The position numbers were made by a program, and so were the translations under genes. A stretch of DNA of 64,000 nt from Onchidella celtica (taxonomy: Eukaryota; Mollusca; Gastropoda; Systellommatophora; Onchidiidae): contig OZ007582.1 in assembly GCA_963931925.1 (NCBI GenBank), positions 31,404,230-31,468,229 of the forward strand, given 5' to 3'. The notes below the pieces were generated by a model. That model ran no database searches. It was not told the DNA's origin and saw only the letters and a program-made list of their open reading frames with translations. Positions 23,601 to 35,600 of the stretch are shown in pieces (position 1 is the stretch's first letter; every line of letters begins with the position of its first letter).

Positions 23601-26600
23601 ATTACTTCATACAATATAATGTAAATTTATAGCAATAAATTCTTAACATGTTCAAAACCCCGAGCTTTTACTCTGGATCACGGTATTTCTGTACGTCAAC
23701 AGACGTCTCAATAACATTTAATTCCTACTCACCCCTTCCCTCTTTACTAAACCTAGTTCAAAACACGAGATGTAAAAAGTGCTCAGTCATGCACACCTAC
23801 GCTGTCCCTCTATCCTTCCCCACCTTCTGTCTATCTATCAGGGAAAAAACTGTTCAAAACACATTGTTTACGAGACCAGCTCATGGCCAAGTTATGCTGG
23901 CTCGTACAATAATTACGTTTCTAAAAATTACTTACTGCTCTCGCAAAAATTTACTCTTATGAATTAAATCTGCTCTTGACATCCACCTTTTGGAAAACAT
24001 TATGGACTATTTAAATAAATAATCAAAGCTCACCATATCACACTCACAAGGATAAGGAAGGAGAGAGGAGACAAAATCAAAGAAATTATTCTGATTGATT
24101 CAGATTGTAAAAGTAGTTCAGACCAAAATGTCATAGTTAACCCTCGCAGTGTTTGAGCTTTGATATCATGGTATTTTGCTCCCTGTCCACTATTATAATT
24201 TATATTGTTACCCAACCCGTGCGTTACCTGCAAAGCCCGCTGGCTGGATCAGTGACCTTTCAGGCTTACTCATGGGGAATCTTTATCTGGGTCACACTGA
24301 TCCTTGCCAATATGCGATGACCACACTACCGTTGTCCACGTGGTTTGGTTTGCATTTGATCAGTTTGAAAACATTCGCTGCTATGCCTTAGTAAAGACTA
24401 GAGCACACTTGATAATGAATTAACCGGCAAAACCTTTGTCTCCAAGTCTCCAACCAATGATCTGACTTTTAATGAAACCAAACTGACAACTGTAATTTTG
24501 TGAGAACGAAGCCTGATAACTAGCCACGACACCCCCCCCCCCCCACAGCCCTAAACCAATGGTTTCATCCAGATTGGCACATACTAATGAACCAACTTGG
24601 GGATAAATTTTTGGTCAAGATAATTTCAGAGCTTGTTACTGATTGGTTCTTAGATACAGACAACTCTAGATGAATTGCAAATTTGTTGAGCAACAGTTCA
24701 TGTTTCGATGTTACGCCTATACTAGCTGAGTATAGTTGTAGGTTGTTGGTTTTTTTTTGGGGGGGGGGGGGGGGAACTTAAGATGCCTGTGAACTAAGAA
24801 AGGCATCAAAGCTGCATAGACAGCTTATAAGAGGGATGCCACAACAAAGGACAGCACTTCAGACCGAAAGGAATAAGAACAAAAGCCGAGATGCATGGGG
24901 TCATCCCCAAAACTCAGCGATAGGACAGTACACAGTGTGCAGTGGTGCGCACCGAAAATTTTCCGGAAGTGATGGTGTCATAAAAACCTACAACATGTCA
25001 GTGAGCCTAGTGAAAATTGGGGAAACAATAAATTTCCAATAAAAAAAACTACACCGATTTGAGACTTTTATTAAAAACTGTGCACTCTTACTCTTAGTCT
25101 TACATCCATTCTGATGTACCATATAAAATTTGAAGCCTGAATGTTGAGTGGTTCTGAAGCCTTTTGCAACGAAAATCTCCAGTCCACAAATATATAGTAT
25201 AGATTATAAAATAATTGATAGTGTGGGAGAGCTTAACTTGAAAGTTTAATTATTGCGATTCCGACCAGTGGTTCACCGGTTAACGTATTGTTGTCGTAAT
25301 GCTTTTGATTTAGAAGAGATTATATAGGGAGAAATATGATGGCACTTACCCTAAATTACGTCTCAAAGAGGTCAGTGACATGGAACCTGAAAATACGCCT
25401 TCCACGCTGTATGGTCAGCTTGACCCACCTATGTTTGCGCGTCTGTTGCGGCGAGTATGTGGGTACTGGAAACCATATATATATGCTTGGCACAGGGTAA
25501 GATGTATATTGTGGTTGGGACTCCTTTGTCTGCCAGTGCTAAGGTCACCACGAATTTGTGAACCACTTCCTCGTGGCCAAGTTAATAAGCCGACCATAGC
25601 GGTTTGTGAAATGGTCTTCCATTTTTTATTTTTGTGGTGCTTAGGTTGTGGGTTTTTCCTGTAGCTTGGGCAGGCCTATCAATAAAGTTAGAAGGACAAC
25701 CAGAAGTCAGGTTTTTGTTTCGCTACGACTACGAGGGTTATATCATGCTGGTTTTGCTGCTCATGATTAAGACTTAAGTATTCATCATGAGCAAAACAGA
25801 CAGGGAAATAGAAATAAAAGTAGTTACAATCAATTCTTGAAGTGCGCAGTAAAATCTTTTAAGAGACATATGATTGAAATAGTTCTCTCCCTTTTGTAAA
25901 ATTTATCAAAATGACACTAGTAGTACTTTAGTAGTTAGCCTAAGCCGAAAAAAATTCATAAAACATATCAAAATGATCATAGGCCTAACTTTATTTAAAT
26001 TTAACAATGAACTCAGTCACTTTCATTGAGTTTGTGGTTGATCGTTTTGTTTGCACTAAGTGTATTGTTAAAAAATTTCAGGACCTGCCAGTGGGAGCTG
26101 TTCAAGTAACCTCCAAATATGGCCAAGAGTATCAGTGCACTTTTCCTGATCATACCACAGAGGAAAAAAAGAAGGAGGAAGAAGAGAAAATTGCCTTTGA
26201 AACAGGCATTGTTGAGATGCTGAAACCAATGGGACTCAGTGATTGTCTGTTCAAGGTCTGTTCTATACATGTATACTTGTATAGGTTACATCTATAAACT
26301 GTGTCAATTTGAACTTTTTTGTGAAGAGATACTTTCATCAGGGAAAAGATAAAAGTATATTTTTAAAGCTGAATGCATGGTTTTATAAACTTATATAAAG
26401 AATAAAATTGGAAGGAGCTGAGTGTTGGCTGAATAGAAACTCAGTTTGGATTTTATTTGGAACAGGAATGGATTAAATGGAAAAGTTTTGCTCTGATAAA
26501 ATAGTTTATCTCTCTGCAAAACAAAATATGCAAACAAATTTAAATAACAATAGATAAATAACTATTGAAGAAAAGTGTGAAGAAATTAGAGAAGAGGAAC

Positions 26601-29600
26601 ATTTTACTTGAACATAATCATACTCTCATATTAGTTGTCACGTAGCATATTGTGGAGGCATCAGTAGATACAATTATATAGGCTTTTTGTAACATTGGTG
26701 AAAGAATCATGAAGATGCCATATGTTCATCACCGAAGGTTGTGGTCATCTGAATAATTCAGTGCCTGCAAGATACTAAAATTACTAAAGTGCATGAAGTA
26801 CAGGAATATTATTTTGTTAAAGTTTGCAACTCATATTATGTTTGTGTAATACTTTCAGGCTAAAGACTGGTGGAGCTATGAGTTCTGTTATGGAAAATAT
26901 ATCCGACAGTTTCACATGGAAGGTAATTCATGTGTTCATTTAGGCTGACTTGAATTGTCTTGAAGTGAGGTGAAGAAGATCTGAGGCAAGCACAGAAAGG
27001 AAAGGTCTTGACTGCTACATAGCATGACTTTGTCGTTTATAATTTTACTAGGAGATCTGCCCAGCATTCCCAGGATAAGCTTACTACTCTCTCTTCTTGT
27101 TCTCCTTCGTCTCTCCTTCCTCTACTCCCTCTATCTCCCTTCTCCTAATTCTGATTCAACCTCCAATGGTGTGCATGTGTGCGGGACTTGTGGTGAACAG
27201 ATTTATGTCATGGGCTGATGGCTTGGCAGCATTCTGTTGTAAATGGCTTCACGGCCTGTGGTTCATGATATAACAGTGAGACTGCCAAATGCTGAAAAGT
27301 TTTATTCACCGCAAACTGTGATGTTAATATGGTCACCGTCTGCCTTGGACCTAACGGTTTGTCCCTGGTCTGTGTTTTCATGTTTAAAATGGCTGAAATT
27401 AGTGTCTTTTCTGAGATGAATGTGACAGTCCTTGATTGGCCATGAGCAGTTCCGCAGACAGTCCCTGGATTGAAGTATGAGTATAGATCTGTTAGAGTCA
27501 TCTAAGATTCCTGGACAGAATGAAGTAGTTGGCCATTGCATCAGATTTTTTTTAGCGATATTGCTTTCATGACAAATGTGTTAAAACTTAAATTGATATC
27601 AGACATATTGTGAATCATATTAAATTATCCAAGATGGAAAGGGGAAAGTATTTCCCATATATATGTATAATTGAGATCGACGTTGTAATCTGAGCAAGGA
27701 ACCATTTTATATTAGAATTTTCTTTTGTAGATGCTGCGTTAATATATTAACTAATAATGCAAATTCGATCTGTTTGATCTTATTTATCACACCCCTCCAA
27801 ATAAAATTTTTAAAAATCGGGTTGGTGCATTTAGAACTAATTCTCTCTGGAGGGAAAACATAGAAAGGAAATTAAATCAGACTTAAAACATTTTGTTTGC
27901 ATAGTAGTTAGTACTGTTTGTAAATTAACATCTCTGTAGAATGTGTTCATTCAACTTCATTGTGTGTCTAAAATAGTGAGACTGTGTATTTTATTTGTAA
28001 CTCTTACTCTTAATTTATTTCATATCATCACAGATGGAGAAATTAAAGGCAACATCATATATCTTGGCTATTATCAAGATGATTTTGATTGGAATAACGA
28101 GACAGCCAGGGTAAGAAAGATAATGAGAGAGTCGGGTTAAGTGGAGACACAACTTCAATACCACACCTGTGGTTACAATTGAGAGGGGTAGGGTTTGAAG
28201 GGGCCTAAGTGCCGAAAATGAACATTTAAAGTTTTTAGATCAGATGAATCCTGGTGACATGAACTTGCTAAAAATAGCAATTAGGAACACATAGGGCAAT
28301 TGGAAGAGTTGATGTCAGTATTGCAACGTTTATTAAGTTTGATACTGAAATGATGTATTTTTGTTTTCTCAAAAGCAGTCAAGTGGCACTTAGATCCCTT
28401 CAGATTCTAACCCCCCCTCAATTTCGGTTTTGTAAATTGCTCTAGTGTAATCCTTACAAGATATGTGCAGTTTTAAGTGAACTGTGCTTTTCATCTGTTC
28501 ACAGCATTGTTCCTTTATTGGGAAATAAAAGTATTCCATCCATTCACTTTGCTGTATGCCTGTTATAGAAAATTCAAATCGCTGCACGGATAGTAATTTT
28601 ATACAGGCCAGGGGCCAGGAGAATTATTTTCTTCTATGTTAGCATGCAAAATAAATGTGAAATGTATCTGTGTCCCTTTAAATGCATTGTAAATTATGCA
28701 TTATGGATTAAAAGAAGTTCAAAAGAAAGGATGGATCACCATTTGCATTTTATTCATAACTGAATCAGGGTATATAAAATGAAAGGAAAGAAAAAGAGAA
28801 TATCAAAGACATTTAAAGACATTAGCTTGTCTTTTACGAATGTGATTTTATAAGGTTCCAAATTCACCTGAGAGACACCATAGTAAGAAATATTATTATA
28901 TATTTATGTGGAAATCTTTTTCATGTGTTTCAAAGTATGAAAAAAACATGATAATATTATATGTATTGTGTTATTTAGTGTTAATATTCTTTATTTTTGT
29001 TTGTGCAAAGGTAGTAAATTTTAACTCCTCCAATATGAACTTGAGAGTGCACAAAATTTAACCATGTTAGATTCGTCTTGAGACTTTCCAATTCACAAAA
29101 ATCCAGTTTGACTGTGTAAGGTTTGATATCAGTTACCATATTAATCATAAATGGCCAGCACAAACGTGCACGCAATTATTGAAATCTAACAGTTTTTGAG
29201 ATACATTGTTCCAGTTTTCAGCTTAACGCTCACCCTGCGCGCGATGGCTTAAAGCCCGCTGTCTGGTCAGTGACCTTACTCACGGAGAATCTATCTGGGC
29301 ACTGACCCTTGCTGATGTATGATAACCACACTACTGCTGTCCACGTGGTACAGTTTGTATTTTATCGATATGAAAACATTCGCTGCTATACCTTATCACG
29401 CTTGATAATGAATTAACGAGCAAAACCTTTGTCTGTTAGTCTCTAACCAATGGTCTGACTTATGATACCAAACTGACAGCTGTAGTTTTCTTGAGAACAA
29501 GCATGATAATTAGCCATGCCCTCCCAAGCCCCAAACAAATGGTTCCATCCTGATTGACACTTGCTAATAAACCAATGTTGGGCATTTGGATCAAAGAAAG

Positions 29601-32600
29601 ATCATTTCAGAGCTTGTTTTTTATTGGTTCTTAGATACAGACAACTCCAGATGGTGGTCAGCTTGTGAGAAAATGAGATAATATTGCAAATTTGTTGAGC
29701 AACAGTTCACATGCCAATGTTACATCTTTTGATAGTGTGGGGAGAGCCTTTGAAAGCTTAGTCTTTGTGATTCCGGCCAGTGGTTCACTGGTTAACATGT
29801 CCCTGTCACAATGCCTTTGATTTAGAAGCGATACAGTGAGCAATAAGACGGTAGTTACATCTCTAAGAGGACAGTGACCCGACACGTGAAAATACGGCTT
29901 GCGCGTGATGCGGTCAGCTTGACCATGCCGCATTGGTATGCCTGTTGAAAAAATGCCCGTGCATAAAACGACGCCCATGGCAGGGTGAGGGTTAAGATTT
30001 GATGTCTCAGGTCTTTCTGCATTTGCTTTAAGTCTTTAGAATTTTGTTCTATTTTGAAATGTGTGCAGGAAGAACGTCTGAAGAGTGCTGCAACGTTGCA
30101 CCGCTACCACTCCCAGACCTATGCCTTGGGTACTAAATGTGATCTTACTGGTGAGATGAGGAGAGCAGAGGTCCGGGTAAGTTGACAACTTGACGTAGAT
30201 GGCTACTTGATGTAAATTGAAGCCTAACTATACAATTTTGGCTAAATACAAATGCCCAGCAGTGGAAATGGTCTTGACTTCTAACAATGGGCAATTCATA
30301 GATTTATAAGCACGAAAACATATAAAACACACCTATTGTCTCTGCACTTACCATGCCTTGTTATTAAAAGAAAAAGAACAGAAATGCCCTTAATGTACAG
30401 CAATCTACTTTCCAAAAAGTAATAAGCAATTCCAATATAACTGACATGTTGCTTCACCAATCTCAGTTTTTAGTCCATTATATCAATAAAATTCAAAAGA
30501 CAATATAAAACTTACCTAGTTTCCTGATGAATTCAGACTCAGTTCTTCATTTTGAAATAAGTTTGTTTGATAAGATAGATAAGAATCACTTTCTTTATCC
30601 CATGAAGAAGATTCATTTTCACAGAGCATTTCAGAGCATGCCACATACATTGATACACACATTATATAAATTATTTCGTGAGCATGTGAAAAGTCAAGAA
30701 TAGACATAATACATGAAGTAACATGGCTTGATACCTTGGTAATACTGTAAATACATGGTTACTGCTGATTTTGTACAGTCGTACTGACACCAACAACTTG
30801 GTGTTAATGCTAACTCATTTGTCCTTCTGTATGCCTTGGCAAACAACTGTGACTGGCATTCAGGGAAAATGGGTAAAAATGCAAATGAAACGCAAATTTT
30901 ATTTATATATATAGAAGTACAAAACTTTCTACAGGGTGTAGCAATGAAAAAAGGTAGTGGTTTTGTTATTTTTAGTTTTGCTCCAAAGTGAGTGCATTCC
31001 TTTGGAATTGCCCTTTAAATTTGATAGAAATAAAAGTTGAAATTTGTGCTATTGCTTAATGCTCTGTATCCAACAACATAAATCCAGGTTGTATACATAT
31101 TATGTGCAATGCAGGCATATCGATATGTGTGAACGAGATGGGCATTTATGTAAAAAAAGCCTAAAAGCACAGCCCAAACTATGGGTGGTTTCTGCTTTCG
31201 GTTTAAGCAGGTTCCATTTGTTACACCAAACACAAAAAAGAAAATTGATTCATGCACTTGAAGAAATTTTTTTAACATCAACAGTTCATGTGCGAAGAGA
31301 ACTCTGAGGATTACCTGGCAAGGGTGGATGAATCAGAGACCTGCGTCTACACTGTGACTGTCATGACGTCACGCATCTGTCGTCATCCATATCTGAAAGC
31401 ACCTGCTAAGAGAAGGCCAGTTGCCATCACGTGCAACCCTCTTTTGTCAGAGGATCAGTACAAGAATTACATTCAAGAACAAGAAGGTGTGACAGAAGGA
31501 CTTAACTGTTCAGTGATGTAAAATCCTAAAGCTGGCTTTCATCTGTACAGAAACGGAAACATCAAAAATCTGTCAAGTAGTAAAAGAAAAAATGTTTTCA
31601 TGTGTACAGAAATTGCGTTACCATCCAAATGAAAATGTTCACTATATTTCATTACTTGAAGGATTTTTGACATTTCCGTTGCCATTTCCATTTCCATACA
31701 CATGAAAACCCAGCTTAACTCATCAGTCAGGCTTCCCAGGGTATTAAGTTACAATGTGGCAAGAACAGGAAAAAGTTGTATTTGGAATACCCAAGGATAA
31801 TAGCCAGCATGAAAACCTAATGCTCCAACCTGTAGCATCCATGTGTTTTTTTTACTTTGAGAAGGGCATTAGTTGTGGCCAATACCTTATAGCTAGCACA
31901 GACGATATCTTAACCCTAGTCCTGCGGGAGGCCACTATATTGGCCTCCCCGCGCAACACGCGAGACACGGGAGGCAGTTATTTTGTCCGACACGCTTAAC
32001 CGCGGGTCCTGTGGGAGGCCACATTTTTGTATAGCAACGGTGCGCCTCGCGCTTTGGTTATTCGGTTGCCAAGGCTGTCGTTGTTGTTGTTTTTTTCATG
32101 TTTTTTTTCCACACTATTTTAGCGTGTTTATCTATCCTGTCACCCCTACTATATCTAACAAAATGGTATCGTCCGATTACGTTTATTACGATGCAACTAT
32201 TCGCAACTATTCGTCATACTCGTGTAATAGTATTATACTGACGGTCTGAAGTTCGAACTGGGGAAAATCTTGGGGAAACTTTTACTTTGATGCTGGTTGT
32301 CGTCTACATGTGAAATGAGAAGAAAGGGGCCATGTGCGTATTTGAGACGCCGTTCTACGTCTGTAATTACGAATTCCGATGTAATGTCAGGGCATGCTGC
32401 ATAAAGGCGTCTGTCAGTAGGTTTTTCATCAGGGAAAACTGGGAGAAAATGACCGACTTTGTTGTTGGTCGTTGTCTTTATTTGATGTGGTAATTAGACA
32501 GATACTGTGTTCCTTTGATTAAACCGCTTTTCAGTACATGTATATGCTCTACGACCTGGAACTGGAAATCAAATCTCTCGCTAAAACTAACATTATAGTA

Positions 32601-35600
32601 AGTGAACGCTTTACATAGTAGAGGAGGGAGAAGGCAATGTCACGATACATGTGGTTAGTAAATTAAGCGAATGGCTTAAAAAATAATTTGTTCACCTGAC
32701 TGGCCTGACATAGGGACAGAAAAAGCGCAGAGGTCTTGGGAACATGATAAAACATGTGCTAAATGGCATGTAAATGCAGAAAATTCTTGATTTGGGGCCT
32801 TCCATTTCACAATAAAACCTACTGCATATCATCACAAGTACTTTATCCAAATATCATAGGGGTCCCTTACGATTTATCCACCACTATTGTTGTTATTGCG
32901 TCCTGAAGTATACGCGATACAGGTGTTCACACGGACCCGATTGACCCGACCGCCGAGGTTATCGGCAACACGCGAACGATCGGCTGACTGGCCGCTGGCT
33001 ATCCCCGCACGGGGCGTTACGTGGATGAGTTCACTCAACGCAGGACGAGGGTTAAACTTATACATTCATTTGTGACTGATTCACCTTCTTGCTACTTCAG
33101 CCTTTCTATTACTGTTGGAGACAACTTCAATTTGTGTTATTGCAGCTCATCTATCAATATAATATATTTCAAAACTTGCCGATTCTTGTCACCAGTTACT
33201 GTCTTAACCATACGATGTGTAAGCTTCAAAATTTTTATGGTGGTTACAATTGATACCTAGATTGTAGCACGACCATTATAATTATCGATAATAAGGTGTC
33301 TATTAACTCTGAGTGCTCCATAAAATTTTTTCACTCTTGAAGAATGCGTCATAAAATCTAAGGTTATCATCAAAAAAACATGTACTATTTTATAATCTCA
33401 ATTTGTGGATCGAAAACTCCTTTTATACCAGTAAAAGTATATATTTTCATGAAGGTAATTGGATGGAGATCACTTTGAAACAGGACAGAGAATTGTGAAG
33501 TGTATGTAAGATATTTTAGGTTTTATTTACCAATTGATGATGTCTTTGCACACTGGCTTGAGAAAAAAAAATCATCACATTCATTTCAGCTGCCTGTGCT
33601 CCAAAATATCCACTTCAAATAAAAAGTTTCACAATGAAAATTTCAAACAATATGTTTGTCAAACACACAGAAAGTTTCATTGTAACAGAGGCACTACAAG
33701 GTATCCTAGATCTGATTTTTTTCCTGGTGGTAAGGTGTGAAGCAAACTGTGCATAGTCCAACATCACAATTCTGACACCTGTATCTTGATCTGACCCTTC
33801 CTTTATGTCTATATACACACTTTATTCTGTATTATTTAGATTATATCTAGATCTAGGTCTTATTTCTTCATAACTGAGGCTAAACATTACAGAAATAGAA
33901 GCAGAAACTCAATGAACATCATGATGAGGTATGGGCCACGCCCACACCACGCTCCCAGTTTCATTATGCCCATCAATCCCATCCCAAATTACTGAATTAG
34001 CTCCGAGAAAGTTCCCCTACACAAAGACAGGTGAAAGTGAAAGTAGATCTCGATCTAGGTCAACTTGTCTGATGCCTCTGAATCACTATCAGACAGTGAT
34101 TCCTCACCACACTAGTATCTCCATCATGGTTTTCATTTTCAGAATCACTTTACTCACTTTCAGAGTTCATTTTTTTTCATAAATATCGCTCAAAAATTGA
34201 TAAAACCTCACTGAATAGCACAAGAAACAACGGAACATCAGCCATGCCAGCTGCACCAGTGTTGCCAGATTTTTTGGTGTTTCATGTCAAACGCATTGGA
34301 AGCTATGCCAAGAAAGCCCGATTTCGGGCCTTCCGCACTCTATCAGGGAGCCCGAAATCGGGCCCACCGCACTCAAAGGGTTAAAAGAAAAAAACATTTT
34401 TTTATCTATTTGTTTCATGCCCGTACGTTGTTCACTTTGGGCTTTTACAGTTTTTATTTCACTGCCTTTCAAGGTGTGCATTCACCTTGAATGAGAAAAT
34501 GATAGGTGAATACTCATTGAACAATACACCATGCAGTAAAGCAGACATATGTTGAAAACTCTTTACTAATTCATGATTTTTATCACTTAGACATGGAAAA
34601 TATGAGCAGACCTTGCTTTGTAGAATTTGTTAGAGAGAGCGAGAGAGGAAGAGGACAGATAGGGAGAGAAGGAGATGGGGAGACGGAGTTGGGGAGGTTG
34701 GAAGCAGGTGGAGCTTGGACAGCACTGGGAGCCTCAGCTAGTATAATATATAATTCATTTACATAGGTCGTAAAAGTATCACATGAATTAATGAAAATCA
34801 AGATAGAGAGATAGGATGGCAGTAGCTTGAAAACCAATAGTTCTTAAAGCTGTTTTAGCCCTTAAATTTTATCTCATGGCTTTACCCCTCACCCCCACCA
34901 CCAAGCCCCATAATTCAGCCAGTTTAGATTTTTAAATAATGGACCAGCAACACTAACGAGACAACCCAGGTCAATGGAAATTCAAGCAACAGAGACTAAG
35001 TTGAACATCCATAGAAAGTATTTTGATGAACAGTTTAGAATGTCCGAAGTAACAGGGACTTACTTTCACTAAATGCTTGCAGTGTGTATTATTTCAAGGC
35101 CTAACAGTTTCAAGTTTCAAGTTTAGTTTATTATAGGCCTGGCGGCCAATTCAAAAACACACAAGAATCATGTGAACAATCTTAGAAAACATTAAACAAA
35201 CAAACAAACAGACAAAATGCATGATCGTTCACTCTCTCCGCTCCCTGCAGCATTTATACACTTACTTATTGTAGTATACAGTCAAATACAGCTTGTAATT
35301 GCCAGCAACAGACATCATTTCCAATCCCCCCCCCCCCCCCCCCTACATAACCGATCCCTCCTCACCTTTATCTGTTGTAAATTTACTACAATTGAAAATA
35401 TCACTATAATTTATTCTTTCACTCGAAGGTAAACAGTGAGAAGATGAGCAACATTTTGCAAGTCTCCATTTGTGATAATGCCGACTGAACTTTCACAATA
35501 TAAGCAAGCAGTGTATTATTTTTTAAGATCTGTCAGTAGGTATCCCATTCTCTCCCCCTCCCGGAGAAATTTCTCCATTATTAAGAATCACTGTTTTAGA

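Larger units (their letters stand above)
3948..23981 (-). mobile_element. Gmr1-like LTR retroelement A (Ty3/Gypsy proteins, copia-like pol order)
   Basis: Minus-strand LTR element bounded by two 1231-bp LTRs (TGTC..GACA) and a 5-bp target duplication TCCAC (3943-3947 and 23982-23986). Reading from right to left: 5' LTR, primer site, leader, gag with one CCHC knuckle, protease, integrase, reverse transcriptase, RNase H, polypurine tract, 3' LTR. Integrase before RT marks the Gmr1-like lineage, known for a Ty1/copia-like order with Ty3-type proteins. Its 3' LTR is interrupted by an RTE LINE (4474-7716) and its interior by LTR element B (12181-20022). Without these inserts it would be about 8.9 kb. 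The LTRs differ at 10 sites (about 0.8%), so roughly one to two million years old if neutral rates are 2-4e-9 per site per year (assumed). Fossil: broken, with the nested inserts plus about two further breaks. Confidence 0.9.

Noticed and set aside
27024-27218. 64-codon frame in a CT-rich stretch of intron 3
   Set aside because: Leu/Ser-rich low complexity, spliced out of OS-9, no homology recognised.
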